Positions 1 through 7,685 of a DNA stretch of 64,000 bases are shown piece by piece. The number at the start of each line of letters is the position of its first letter. The first letter of the stretch is position 1. The position numbers and the translations under genes are program-made. This DNA is from Clostridiales bacterium (GTDB lineage: Bacteria > Bacillota > Clostridia > Christensenellales > Aristaeellaceae). Below the pieces are notes generated by a model. It did no database searches. It worked only from the letters and a program-made list of their open reading frames with translations, and was not told where the DNA came from. The stretch is taken from NCBI GenBank assembly GCA_004557125.1, contig SFET01000002.1:98487-162486 (forward strand), read 5' to 3'.

Positions 1-291
1 GATCTGAAGATCGACTACCACAAGCACCGGGTCTACCTTGCGGGCGAGGACACCAACCTCACCCCCAACGAATTCCGCATCGTTGCCCTGCTGGGCAAGC
101 ACGCCGGACAGGTGATCACCTACCGCGCCATGCTGCGCGAGCTTTGGGGGCCGTCCGCCAACCGAGACAACAAGATTCTGCGCGTGCACATGGCCTCCAT
201 TCGCAGGAAGATCGAACCCAATCCCAACGAGCCGATCTACATCTTCACGGAGATCGGCGTGGGCTACCGCATGCGCAGCGCCGACGAGTAA
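1..291 (+). CDS. Response regulator, C-terminal winged-helix DNA-binding domain (5' end outside window)
   Basis: The reading frame is open from base 1 to a TAA at 289-291, giving the last 96 residues of an OmpR/PhoB-type regulator. Visible landmarks of the winged helix are LTPNEFRIVALL, the recognition-helix region RVHMASIRRKI and the C-terminal hairpin TEIGVGYRM. The receiver domain with its phospho-acceptor Asp lies left of the window. The ending resembles KdpE-type regulators, but the missing half prevents a firm assignment. It is followed by intergenic DNA and then genes on the opposite strand, so it ends its own transcription unit. Confidence 0.9.
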   Translation, partial: DLKIDYHKHRVYLAGEDTNLTPNEFRIVALLGKHAGQVITYRAMLRELWGPSANRDNKILRVHMASIRRKIEPNPNEPIYIFTEIGVGYRMRSADE

Positions 292-326
292 CCCTACCTT
301 CCCAGGTTTTCTCAGTACCAAACCGC

Positions 327-363
327 AAAATCGGGGCGCCCTTCTTTGGAAGGGCGCCCCGAT
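327..363 (-). terminator. Rho-independent terminator for the DUF1540 gene
   Basis: A 15-bp perfect stem (ATCGGGGCGCCCTTC, loop TTTG) spans 330-363. Read on the minus strand it is followed by TTTTGCGG, so it ends transcription coming from the minus-strand genes; it can also stop the plus-strand regulator. Confidence 0.8.
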
Positions 364-380
364 CCGCATCGATGGATGCG

Positions 381-554
381 TCACTTGCACTTGTAGCTTG
401 CGCACATGCTCTCGTCGCAGGCCTTGCCGCTGTGGCAGTTTGTACAGGGTTCCACCTGAATGCTGGACAGGGAGCAGCACTGCTGGTCGTCGCAATGGTA
501 TTCGCAGCTGTCAACGCGGCAGCGAATGGCGCTGTTTGCCTGCTTATGGGTCAT
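381..554 (-). CDS. DUF1540 cysteine-rich mini-protein, 57 aa
   Basis: A 57-residue frame with ATG at 554 and TGA at 381-383, preceded by a good ribosome site (GAGGTGA, about 7 bases before the ATG). The protein is Cys-rich: AIRCRVDSCEYHCDDQQCC, then CTNCHSGKACDESMCASYKC. The pattern I-x-C-x-V-x-x-C-x-Y followed by paired cysteines fits the DUF1540 family, small proteins common in Clostridia and Bacilli, probably metal binding but of unknown function. It has a strong terminator directly behind it and an S41 protease gene upstream on the same strand with about a 100-base gap. The family call rests on the Cys spacing only. Confidence 0.85.
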   Translation of the reverse strand: MTHKQANSAIRCRVDSCEYHCDDQQCCSLSSIQVEPCTNCHSGKACDESMCASYKCK

Positions 555-660
555 ATCAACTCACCTCATTCTTCGTTTTACCGTTTCCGGCGGGTTTAAC
601 ATGCCCGGGCGGCTGCGCGTTTATGCGCGCTTCTGCGAAAAAATGGAAGATGCGGGATCG

Positions 661-1851
661 TCACAAATCGCGCGTCAGCAGCTCCAGTGCGAATTTCAGC
701 TGCACATCACCCTCCGGATCCGGAACGCCGCTGATGTTATCGTATTCCTCCTCCGCCTCCACGATATAATCCGGCGTCACGCCCGTTGCGTGAATGCAGC
801 GACCAGAGGGCGTATAGTAGGTGGCGCAGGTGTACTGCATGCCCGCGCCGTCGTCCTCAAAGGTCAGCAGTGACTGCACGATTCCCTTGCCGAAGCTGCG
901 CGTGCCCACCAGCGCGCCACGGTCGAAGTCCTGCACAGCGGCGGCGAGGATCTCCGAGGCGCTGGCCGACATATCGTTGATCAGCACCACAAGCGGCACA
1001 TCCCAATGCTCCGCATCCGAGCTGAATTCCACGCGATTGCCCGCGCGGTCTTCCGTGTAGACCACCACGCCCTCGGGCAGCAGCAGATCCGCAATCTCCA
1101 CCACATCGTTCAAAAGTCCGCCGGGATTGTTGCGCAGATCCACGATCAGGCCGCGCACCTGTGCATCCTGCAGCTGCTCCATGGACGCGCGGAAGCCCTC
1201 CACATCGTCGCCGCTGAACTGGCAGATTTCGATGTAACCGATGTTTCCCTCCAGCATGGCGCAATTGACGTTCGAAATGTGCACATCACCGCAGACAAGC
1301 GTAAGGTCGAGCAGCGCGCTCTCACGGCGCACGCGCACCTCCACCGCCGTTCCCTCGTCGCCCCGCATGCGATCCACTGCCTCGCTCAGGCTCTGCACGC
1401 TCACGCCGCTGACTGCGACTCCATCCACCGCAACGATCCGATCGCCCGCCTGGGCACCCGCCACGTCGGCCGGGCCTCCCTCATAAACGCGGATGATTTC
1501 AATCTCTCCGTCATCATTGTTCTGCACCAGCAACCCGACGCCGCAGTAGGTTCCTTCGCTCTGCGCATCGTGCCGCTGCATCTCGTCCGGCGTATAGTAG
1601 AAGGTGTAGGGATCCTCAAGCGCGTCCATCATGCCGCGGATCGCGCCCTCCATCAGCGCATCCTCGTCCACCTCCTGATAGTAATTCTCGCTCAGTTCCC
1701 TTCGAATCGCCTCCAGCCGGGCATAGCGCGCGAGGATCTCCCCTGCCCCGCCGACCCGTCCGGAGAGCAACAGCACGGTCGTCGCGCCGGCAGTGCAGGC
1801 GATCACCAACACCCATGTCAGCGCCATCCAAAGCGCATTTCTCCTTTTCAT
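661..1851 (-). CDS. S41-family C-terminal processing peptidase
   Basis: 396 aa, starting at ATG 1851 behind GGGAGG. A signal anchor (about residues 8-30, ALWMALTWVLVIACTAG) places it at the membrane with the catalytic part outside. Then follow an N-terminal helical segment, a PDZ domain (about 90-170, with GVGLLVQNND and GGPADVAGAQAGDRIVAVDG) and the S41 catalytic domain. The catalytic Ser lies in NDMSASASEILAAA and the Lys in RSFGKGIVQS, so the Ser-Lys dyad is intact. Family members trim C termini of exported proteins; in spore formers relatives (CtpA/CtpB) act in envelope maintenance or sporulation signalling. Substrate unknown. Confidence 0.93.
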   Translation of the reverse strand: MKRRNALWMALTWVLVIACTAGATTVLLLSGRVGGAGEILARYARLEAIRRELSENYYQEVDEDALMEGAIRGMMDALEDPYTFYYTPDEMQRHDAQSEGTYCGVGLLVQNNDDGEIEIIRVYEGGPADVAGAQAGDRIVAVDGVAVSGVSVQSLSEAVDRMRGDEGTAVEVRVRRESALLDLTLVCGDVHISNVNCAMLEGNIGYIEICQFSGDDVEGFRASMEQLQDAQVRGLIVDLRNNPGGLLNDVVEIADLLLPEGVVVYTEDRAGNRVEFSSDAEHWDVPLVVLINDMSASASEILAAAVQDFDRGALVGTRSFGKGIVQSLLTFEDDGAGMQYTCATYYTPSGRCIHATGVTPDYIVEAEEEYDNISGVPDPEGDVQLKFALELLTRDL

Positions 1852-1894
1852 GCATACCTCCCGTTCAAAATCCGGCGCTGCGCACGCACAATTG

Positions 1895-1925
1895 CAAAAT
1901 GCGACGGCCTGACGAGCCGTCGCAT
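1895..1925 (-). terminator. Terminator after the CdaR-like regulator
   Basis: A perfect 10-bp stem ATGCGACGGC / GCCGTCGCAT with a 7-base loop; on the minus strand it is followed by TTTTGC. It separates the CdaR-like gene from the S41 protease gene. Confidence 0.8.
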
Positions 1926-1953
1926 CGATTCTATGTTGCCCGGCACCGGCCCA

Positions 1954-3024
1954 TTACAGCCGGTTCTTCCGTGCGTTGGTATTCTTTCCCAGCAGCATCA
2001 TCATTTTGAAGGTGACCGCGTCGTCGAAGTTGCGCAGATCCAGGCCGATCGCACGCTGTACCTTCTCCAGTCGGTACACCAGCGTGTTGCGGTGGATGTA
2101 CAGCTTGCGCGCCGTCTCCGACAGGTTCAGGCTGTTGTCAAAGAAGGCCTCGATGGTGTGCACCATCTCGTCGTTGAACAGCCGCGCCGTCTTGCGGTTG
2201 AAGATCATGGAATTGTAGCTGCTGCACATGTCGGTGGGCACGTCGCTGAGGAAGCGCTCCAGCAGCAGATTGCGATAGACGAACACGTTGCGGTTGCTGT
2301 GATACACGCGACCGACGTTGATGGCGCTGCGGGCCTCCTCGTAGGCCTCCGGGATGCTGACCAGGTCGTCGCGCGGATTGGAGATGCCGACGTACACCGC
2401 CGTGCCGTTCTCGGTGAGGAAGCTCATCTCGATGGCCTTGGCATATTCCTCCAGCTCGGCGAAGTTGACCTCCTCGTCCACGCCCTTGAGCATGGCCAGG
2501 GAGTGCCGGCCAACCTCCGCCAGCAGGTCGCCCTCGTCGCCCTTGCTGTCGTTGAGGATCTGCATGGCCGCTTCCGCTTCGATGTCCACGAAGTAGAAGT
2601 AGAGCACGCAGCGCTTCTTTTCCACCGGAATGTTGTGCTCGGCGGCCAGCGCTTCGAACTCGGCGCTCTCAATTTCCCCGCGCAGCATCAGCCGCAGCGA
2701 CTGTTCGCAGCTGGTGTGGCTCATGTCCTCGCGCAGGATCAGATTGATCAGCTCGGCACAGAGCACAGCACATTTTTTGATTTCTTCGCTGTCTCCCTGC
2801 AAACAGATATAAATGGGCTGATCCTCAGAGGTGCCGATCAGCGTGACGCCGCCGTAGATCAGCGGCATCGTGGGATTTGTGCGCATCGGCTCCGGGAGAT
2901 TGAACACGCGCTGATCGCCCTCCGGCAATATTACATTTCCGTTGGCATCCAGCAGCAGGGCGGAAAGATCGATCATATCCAGAATGCGGGCAATTTTCAG
3001 TGTAATGCGGTGATCCAGATACAT
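1954..3024 (-). CDS. PucR/CdaR-family transcriptional regulator
   Basis: 356 aa counted from ATG 3024 (MYLDHRITLKIARI), chosen because GTGGA lies just upstream and a consensus promoter sits at 3082-3110; the longer frame upstream lacks support. The N-terminal part resembles a diacid-recognition/GAF-like sensor (VILPEG, MPLIYGGVTLIG), the middle is a GGDEF-like CdaR spacer, and the C terminus is the PucR helix-turn-helix (NLSETARKLYIHRNTLVYRLEK). Such proteins activate carbohydrate, purine or amino-acid catabolic genes after binding a small ligand. It is monocistronic with its own terminator, so the target is not revealed by context. Confidence 0.85.
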   Translation of the reverse strand: MYLDHRITLKIARILDMIDLSALLLDANGNVILPEGDQRVFNLPEPMRTNPTMPLIYGGVTLIGTSEDQPIYICLQGDSEEIKKCAVLCAELINLILREDMSHTSCEQSLRLMLRGEIESAEFEALAAEHNIPVEKKRCVLYFYFVDIEAEAAMQILNDSKGDEGDLLAEVGRHSLAMLKGVDEEVNFAELEEYAKAIEMSFLTENGTAVYVGISNPRDDLVSIPEAYEEARSAINVGRVYHSNRNVFVYRNLLLERFLSDVPTDMCSSYNSMIFNRKTARLFNDEMVHTIEAFFDNSLNLSETARKLYIHRNTLVYRLEKVQRAIGLDLRNFDDAVTFKMMMLLGKNTNARKNRL

Positions 3025-3081
3025 ATTAATTCCACTTGCCTTTCTGTGTAGATTGACGGTAAATGTCCTCAACACAATCGA

Positions 3082-3110
3082 ATTATAGGACGATTTGTGC
3101 AAACCGTCAA
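3082..3110 (-). promoter_or_regulatory. Sigma-A promoter for the CdaR-like gene
   Basis: On the minus strand TTGACG (3105-3110) and TATAAT (3082-3087) are separated by 17 bp, about 60 bases upstream of the ATG at 3024. Confidence 0.85.
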
Positions 3111-3216
3111 GCAATTTCCTGTTTCGTTTGGGAATATCATGTAAATTCCGGGTCAAAAAATACCGCAATTTGCCTTTTATTATCCGCTGCAGCTGCGAGG
3201 TACCTATTTTCAGGAC

Positions 3217-3245
3217 AAAACAAAACCGCCCCATACGGAGCGGTT
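3217..3245 (-). terminator. Terminator of the infC-rpmI-rplT operon
   Basis: On the minus strand AACCGCTCC, loop GTAT, GGGGCGGTT, then TTGTTTTG. It lies 9 bases after the rplT stop codon. Confidence 0.85.
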
Positions 3246-3254
3246 CTGCACAAA

Positions 3255-3611
3255 TTACTTGGTGGCTTCCTTGGCCTTCTCCGCCAGAGCGGCGAAAGCG
3301 GCGGGATCGGAGATAGCCAGCTCGGAGAGAACCTTGCGGTTGATGTCCACGCCGGCGACCTTCAGGCCGTTGATCATCCTGGAATAGGACAGGCCGTTCA
3401 GGCGGGCCGCCGCGTTGATGCGGGCGATCCACAGGCGACGGAAGTCGCGCTTCTTCTGCTTGCGGCCGATGTATGCATAGCGCAGGGAACGGCGAACCTG
3501 TTCGCTGGCTGCACGATACTGCTTGCTCTTCGCGCCAAAGTAACCCTTGGCGAGCTTCATTACCTTACGCTTTTTCTTCTGTGCATTGACTGCACGCTTA
3601 ACTCTTGCCAT
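3255..3611 (-). CDS. rplT: 50S ribosomal protein L20
   Basis: 118 aa, the usual L20 length. Diagnostic stretches are MARVKRAVNAQKKKRKVMKL, KGYFGAKSKQYRAASEQV, YAYIGRKQKKRDFRRLWI and LNGLSYSRMINGL. L20 binds 23S rRNA early in 50S assembly and in Firmicutes and Proteobacteria also represses its own operon by binding a leader or intergenic RNA. It is the last gene of infC-rpmI-rplT, 15 bases after rpmI with a GGAGG site in the gap, and is followed by a terminator. Confidence 0.98.
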   Translation of the reverse strand: MARVKRAVNAQKKKRKVMKLAKGYFGAKSKQYRAASEQVRRSLRYAYIGRKQKKRDFRRLWIARINAAARLNGLSYSRMINGLKVAGVDINRKVLSELAISDPAAFAALAEKAKEATK

Positions 3612-3626
3612 TCTTGATTCGCCTCC

Positions 3627-3824
3627 TTACTTGTACGGGATCAGTTTCTTCATGGTCGCGCCTTCGGTCTTGGTCAGATAGGCGGCCTTGCGCAGGTTAC
3701 GGGTGCGCTTGGTGGGCTTCTTGGTCAGAATGTGACGCTTAAAGGCCTGCGCATGCTTCACCTTGCCAGACTTGGTCAGGTTGAAGCGCTTCGCTGCGCC
3801 CTTATGGGTTTTCTGCTTGGGCAT
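3627..3824 (-). CDS. rpmI: 50S ribosomal protein L35
   Basis: 65 aa, typical length; MPKQKTHKGAAKRFNLTKSG at the start and RTRNLRKAAYL near the end are characteristic. It is a small basic protein of the large ribosomal subunit. The start is ATG with GAGGAGG upstream. It lies between infC and rplT in the order universal among Firmicutes. Confidence 0.98.
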   Translation of the reverse strand: MPKQKTHKGAAKRFNLTKSGKVKHAQAFKRHILTKKPTKRTRNLRKAAYLTKTEGATMKKLIPYK

Positions 3825-3856
3825 AGGGGTTTCCTCCTCTCATCTGTGGCTATGCG

Positions 3857-4369
3857 TTAATTCGCATCCTTGGGGGCAATGAACATCGACATATTGCGGC
3901 CTTCGATCATCGGCTGTTTGTCAATCGTTCCATAGTCCTTGATTCGCTCTGCAAAATCGCGCATGACCTCGCGGCCGATCTCGGAATGCGTGATCTGGCG
4001 ACCGCGGAAGCGAATCGTTACCTTTACCTTGTTTCCATCCTGCAGGAACTTGATGGCGTTCTTCACGCGGACGTCCACGTCATGATCCTCGATGGTTGCG
4101 GAAAGGCGCACCTCTTTAACCTCAATGACCTTCTGATTCTTGCGGATTTCACGCTCACGTTTGGACTGCTCGAAGCGATACTTGCCATAATCCATGAGCT
4201 TGCAAACCGGCGGCTTCGCCTGCGGGGCGATCTTCACCAGATCGAGCTGCTGCTCATCCGCCAAATTCAGGGCCTGCCGGATGGGCATGACGCCCAGCTG
4301 TTCGCCGTTCTGATCTACAACGCGCACTTCGCGGTCGCGGATCTCCTCGTTAATCATGAGATCGTTAAT
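3857..4369 (-). CDS. infC: Translation initiation factor IF-3 with an AUU start codon
   Basis: 170 aa when started at ATT 4369-4367. The Shine-Dalgarno GGGAGGTG (4377-4384) lies 9 bases before this ATT but 21 bases before the first in-frame ATG at 4357, which decides the start. Rare AUU starts are known for infC elsewhere and let IF-3 limit its own translation. The protein has the N domain (MINEEIRDREVRVVDQ, LGVMPIRQAL), linker, and C domain (VKEVRLSATIEDHDVDVRV, KVTIRFRGRQ). It binds the 30S subunit, prevents 50S joining and checks the start codon. First gene of the operon with rpmI and rplT. Confidence 0.95.
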   Translation of the reverse strand: MNDLMINEEIRDREVRVVDQNGEQLGVMPIRQALNLADEQQLDLVKIAPQAKPPVCKLMDYGKYRFEQSKREREIRKNQKVIEVKEVRLSATIEDHDVDVRVKNAIKFLQDGNKVKVTIRFRGRQITHSEIGREVMRDFAERIKDYGTIDKQPMIEGRNMSMFIAPKDAN

Positions 4370-4401
4370 ACGGATGCACCTCCCATAAAAGTTCAGGTAA
4401 T

Positions 4402-4430
4402 GAAAAAGAGCAGCGCGCAGCGCCACTCTT
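4402..4430 (-). promoter_or_regulatory. Attenuator hairpin in the infC leader
   Basis: On the minus strand the arms AAGAG and CTCTT enclose a GCGC / GCGC inner stem with loop TGC, followed directly by a TTTTTC run. It lies about 20 bases before the infC Shine-Dalgarno, between promoter and first gene. This is the position of the premature terminator used in L20-dependent control of infC operons in Firmicutes; a second hairpin (AGAAG / CTTCT, 4489-4504) occurs earlier in the leader. Control by L20 is inferred. Confidence 0.7.
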
Positions 4431-4515
4431 CAAACACCCATACCGGGATATTTTCCATGAGAACCGATGCATTGTTCACGCACGGTGAGAAGTGGACGCT
4501 TCTGCTTACTGGGTT

Positions 4516-4544
4516 ATTATAGCACACTACCCCTGCTGCTGCAA
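4516..4544 (-). promoter_or_regulatory. Promoter of the infC operon
   Basis: On the minus strand TATAAT (4516-4521) preceded by TGC (extended -10), with a weak -35 TTGCAG (4539-4544) 17 bp away. It gives a leader of about 140 bases before infC. Confidence 0.8.
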
Positions 4545-4565
4545 GGAGATTTTGCGTTAAATCTT

Positions 4566-5600
4566 TCAGCTGCGGATCCTGCCCACCAGGCTGAAGATCA
4601 TAAATGCGCACAGGTTGACCAGCACGATGCCCGCGCCCGCCGGAATCGAATACAGGCAGGAGAGCATGATGCCGATGACGAAGCACACCACGGAGATCAC
4701 CGCCGAGGAAATCAGCACGTGGCGGAAGCGGGAAAACACCCGCATGGAGGTCAGCGCCGGGAAGATGATCAGGCTGGAGATCAGCATGGTGCCCATCATG
4801 CGCATGCCGATGACGATGGTCACCGCCGTGAGGATGGCGATGAGCATGTTGTAAAGCCCCGCAGGCGTACCCGTGGCCCGGGCGAAGGGCTCGTCGAAGG
4901 TCACTGCGAAGATGCGGTTGCAGAACAGCGCGAATAGCACCAGCACCACCGCCGACAGGCTGACCGAGAGGATTACGTCTGCCGAGCTCATGGCCAGGAT
5001 GCTGCCGAACATGTAGTTCATCACATCCACGTTCATGCCGCTGGTGAGGGACGTGACCAGCACGCCCACCGCCAGCGCTCCGGTGGACAAAAGTGCGATG
5101 GCGGCGTCGCCCCGGATGCTGCTGCCCTCGTTGAGCCGCAGGATCAAAAAGGCCAGCGCGATGACCACCACCAGCGTAAACGGCAGCGGAGAAGCGGAGA
5201 TTGCACCGCACAGCCCGGCAATGCCCTCGTGCAGGCCCTGCGGGAGAAAGGACGGCAGCGACTGCGCAGTAACGAAGCCCAGCGATGCCGCGATGGACAG
5301 CGCGCCGAAGCCCACGTGGGACAGGCCGTCGCCGATCATGGAGTAGCGCTTGAGCACCAGCGTCACGCCCAGCAGCGCCGCGCACAGCGATACCAGCACG
5401 CCGACGATCAGCGCGCGCTGGATGAAACGGTACTGCAGATAGAGCCCCGCTTCCTGAACCGCTGCGGCCAGCGCATTGAAGTTGAATGCAGCCAGCAGCA
5501 CGACGAGCACGATCAGCGCCGCCAGCGTCGCCGTTGCCGCCCGCTCGCCGCGATGTCCCTTCGCGCCCGGCGCGAGCAGGCCTTCCAGAAATCTGCCCAT
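4566..5600 (-). CDS. Metal ABC transporter permease (ZnuB/ZurM type)
   Basis: 344 aa from ATG 5600, which overlaps the stop of the ATPase gene as TGATG, so translation is probably coupled. An N-terminal extension with one membrane helix (AALIVLVVLLAAFNFN) precedes the ABC-3 permease domain of about eight helices; hallmarks are LVLKRYSMIGDGLSHVGFG near the start and FARATGTPAG, IGMRMMGTMLISSLI later. It forms the membrane channel of a zinc or manganese importer with the ATPase and the binding protein encoded upstream. Zinc is favoured because a Fur/Zur-type regulator sits in the same operon and the binding protein has a His-rich loop, but the metal is not proven. Confidence 0.9.
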   Translation of the reverse strand: MGRFLEGLLAPGAKGHRGERAATATLAALIVLVVLLAAFNFNALAAAVQEAGLYLQYRFIQRALIVGVLVSLCAALLGVTLVLKRYSMIGDGLSHVGFGALSIAASLGFVTAQSLPSFLPQGLHEGIAGLCGAISASPLPFTLVVVIALAFLILRLNEGSSIRGDAAIALLSTGALAVGVLVTSLTSGMNVDVMNYMFGSILAMSSADVILSVSLSAVVLVLFALFCNRIFAVTFDEPFARATGTPAGLYNMLIAILTAVTIVIGMRMMGTMLISSLIIFPALTSMRVFSRFRHVLISSAVISVVCFVIGIMLSCLYSIPAGAGIVLVNLCAFMIFSLVGRIRS

Positions 5601-6295
5601 CACTCCACCTCCGCTTCCAGGCGATGCCACTTCCGGTACTCCGCGATGGAGCCGCAGAAGCTGACGCCGCGATCCACCACCAGCACCTTGTTGGCGTCCG
5701 CCATGGATCCGTGAAGATCGTGGGACACCATTACGATGCTGACGCCGTGCTCGCTGTTGAGCCGGCGGATCAGCGCATAGAATTCCTGCGTCGCACCCGG
5801 ATCCAGGCCCGTCACCGGTTCATCCAGAATCAGCAGGGCGTCGGTTGCGCACAGCGCGCGCGCCAGCAGCACCCGCTGCTGCTGACCGCCGGACAGCGTG
5901 CGGTAGGACTTATCCGCAAGGTTTTCAATATCCAGCAGTGCCATCTTCTCCCGGGCCTTCTTTTGCAGCTCCCGGCCGTAAAAGAAGCGTCTGCCCAGCT
6001 GATTGATGCAGCCCGAGAGCACAACCTCCTCCACGGAGGCAGGAAAATCCCGCTGCACCGCCGTCTGCTGGGGCAGGTAGCCGATCTGATTGCGCTTCAG
6101 CCCGTCGCCATAGCGCACTGCGCCGCCACAGGGATGCAACAGGCCCAGCATGGCCCGCATCAGCGTGGACTTGCCGGAACCGTTTTCTCCGATGACCACA
6201 AGATAGTCGCCGCGGTCAATCTGAAAGCTGACGTGCTCCACGGCGGGGACGCCCTCAAAGGCGATGGTCACATCCCGAAGCGTAATCAGTGCCAC
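5600..6295 (-). CDS. Metal ABC transporter ATP-binding protein (ZnuC type)
   Basis: 231 aa if started at GTG 6295 (VALITLRDVTIAFEG), with AAGGAG 9 bases upstream; an ATG at 6334 would overlap the preceding gene more deeply and has no ribosome site. Walker A GENGSGKST, Q-loop YLPQQ, signature LSGGQQQR, Walker B LLILDEPVTGLD and H-loop VSHD are all intact. It powers metal uptake through the adjacent permease. It overlaps the end of the Fur-family gene by about 41 bases and the permease start by one base. Confidence 0.92.
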   Translation of the reverse strand: MALITLRDVTIAFEGVPAVEHVSFQIDRGDYLVVIGENGSGKSTLMRAMLGLLHPCGGAVRYGDGLKRNQIGYLPQQTAVQRDFPASVEEVVLSGCINQLGRRFFYGRELQKKAREKMALLDIENLADKSYRTLSGGQQQRVLLARALCATDALLILDEPVTGLDPGATQEFYALIRRLNSEHGVSIVMVSHDLHGSMADANKVLVVDRGVSFCGSIAEYRKWHRLEAEVE

Positions 6296-6716
6296 GTTCC
6301 CTTTCTCCTTCCTGTTGCGATGCGCAGCGGGCACAGATGCCCACCAATATGGTCTCCCGGGGATCCAGCTGGAAATTGTGCTCTGTGCGGATGTGAAGCG
6401 CCAGCGAATCCATCAGATCGCAGTTGACGTGGTAGAGCTTGCCGCAGGACTTGCACATCATGTGAAAGTGGGCATCACAGGCCGAACTGTCGGCGATGTG
6501 CTGGTACTGGGTCACGCCCTGGGCGCTCTGGTACTTACGCACCGTCCCCTGCTCCGCCATCTGCTCCAGAAAGCGGTACACCGTCGTACGGCCGATCTTT
6601 TCGCCCTGCTCCTCCATCTCAAAGACCAGCTCGTCCACGGAGTAGTGCTCCAGGTCGTGCTGCTTCAGAAATGCCAGCATCTCCCGCTTCTGGCGGGTAT
6701 TGTATTCGCCGCGCAT
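6255..6716 (-). CDS. Fur-family metalloregulator (Zur-like)
   Basis: 153 aa. N-terminal winged helix (YNTRQKREMLAFL, KIGRTTVYRFLEQM) and C-terminal metal-binding/dimerisation domain with HFHMMCKSCGKLYHVNC and a second CxxC pair (ICARC), which together make the structural zinc site. The family represses uptake genes when its metal is bound. Its place inside a metal-uptake operon, starting in a TGATG overlap with the binding-protein stop, suggests it is a Zur controlling this operon through the box at 7664-7684. Fur or PerR specificity cannot be excluded. Confidence 0.85.
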   Translation of the reverse strand: MRGEYNTRQKREMLAFLKQHDLEHYSVDELVFEMEEQGEKIGRTTVYRFLEQMAEQGTVRKYQSAQGVTQYQHIADSSACDAHFHMMCKSCGKLYHVNCDLMDSLALHIRTEHNFQLDPRETILVGICARCASQQEGERERGTDYASGCDHRL

Positions 6717-7639
6717 CAGTTCAACCCTTCCTTCAGCGCCTCGATATTGCGCTGCATCAGCGTGATGTACGTCTCGCCTGCGGCGAAATCGCTCTCCGCC
6801 ACATTCTGCATGGAGTAGAATGTGCGCACCTGCGCGCCCGTCTCGGCGGAGATGGTCTGCGCCGTCCGTCCGTTGCTCAGCTCCAGCACATAGATCACCG
6901 GTATCTCATCGGAGATCACCCGGTCGATCAGCGCGGCGATGGTCTTTGCGCTGGGCTCGCTCTCCGAGGAGCAGGAAGGAAACGCCGCATACCATTCAAG
7001 GCCGTACTCCCTCGCAAAGTACAGCAGCGGGAAGCGATCCGCAAAGACCAGCACTCGACGCGTGCCAGACTCCACAACTTCGCGTATCTGCGCGTCCAGC
7101 GCCGCGATCTCTGACACATAGTTCTGTGCATTGTCGCGATAGAGTGCCGCGTTCGCCGGATCGATTTCACACAGTGCGTTCGCCATCGCATTCACCATGG
7201 TGCAGGCGTTCTTCGGAGAGGTCCAGATGTGCTCGTCGTATTCGACCTCGTCGTGATGCTCAGCCTCCGCGCCGTGGTCGTGCTCCGCCTCGATGCCCTC
7301 CACGCAGTCGAAAAAGCGCAGGGTTCGGGGCGCGTCGCCGCCGAAGGAGCTGAGGATGTCCGTGACCCATGCGTCACTCTCGCCGCCCACATACACGAAC
7401 AGGTCGCAATCCGCCATCGACAGAATGTCCGACGGCGTGGGTTCAAAGGAGTGCACCTCCGCGCCGGGCTTGATCAGAAGCTGAATTTCCGCTCGATCTC
7501 CCACCACGGCGCGCGCAGCATCATAGCAGGGAAAGCTGGTGCAGACGATGCTGCACTTTCCCTCCGCAGCAAAGGCGGGAACACAGGCAGTCAGCGCGAT
7601 GATCAGTATAATGCAAGCGAATGTTCTGAGATTCCGCAT
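6716..7639 (-). CDS. Metal ABC transporter substrate-binding protein (ZnuA type)
   Basis: 307 aa. Signal sequence MRNLRTFACIILIIALTAC ends in an LTAC lipobox, so it is likely a lipoprotein on the outer face of the membrane. The cluster-9 binding fold is shown by CTSFPCYDAARAVVGD, EVHSFEPTPSDILSMADCD and YVGGESDAWV; an acidic, His-rich loop (EHDHGAEAEHHDEVEYDEH) precedes the metal-ligand His of HIWTSPKNA. His-rich loops are typical of zinc-binding members. First gene of a four-gene operon with regulator, ATPase and permease. Confidence 0.92.
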   Translation of the reverse strand: MRNLRTFACIILIIALTACVPAFAAEGKCSIVCTSFPCYDAARAVVGDRAEIQLLIKPGAEVHSFEPTPSDILSMADCDLFVYVGGESDAWVTDILSSFGGDAPRTLRFFDCVEGIEAEHDHGAEAEHHDEVEYDEHIWTSPKNACTMVNAMANALCEIDPANAALYRDNAQNYVSEIAALDAQIREVVESGTRRVLVFADRFPLLYFAREYGLEWYAAFPSCSSESEPSAKTIAALIDRVISDEIPVIYVLELSNGRTAQTISAETGAQVRTFYSMQNVAESDFAAGETYITLMQRNIEALKEGLN

Positions 7640-7663
7640 GGATTGTCTCTCCTAAATCGATTT

Positions 7664-7684
7664 TGAAATTCAATTCCGATTTCA
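7664..7684 (-). promoter_or_regulatory. Fur/Zur-like operator
   Basis: Inverted repeat TGAAAT-N9-ATTTCA starting immediately after the -10 element, at about the transcription start of the metal-uptake operon. Position and AT-rich dyad fit a Fur-family operator; the exact match to a Zur box is only moderate. Confidence 0.55.
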
Positions 7685-7685
7685 T

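Noticed and set aside
1006..3051. 681-residue plus-strand frame opposite the S41 protease and CdaR-like genes
   Set aside because: Antisense shadow; passes through a terminator palindrome and has no motif.
4355..4357. ATG as the infC start
   Set aside because: It is 21 bases from the Shine-Dalgarno; the ATT at 4367-4369 is at 9 bases and infC commonly uses AUU.
4393..5385. 330-residue minus-strand frame overlapping infC leader and the permease
   Set aside because: Shifted-frame copy of the permease running into the leader; the true permease frame has family motifs and membrane helices.
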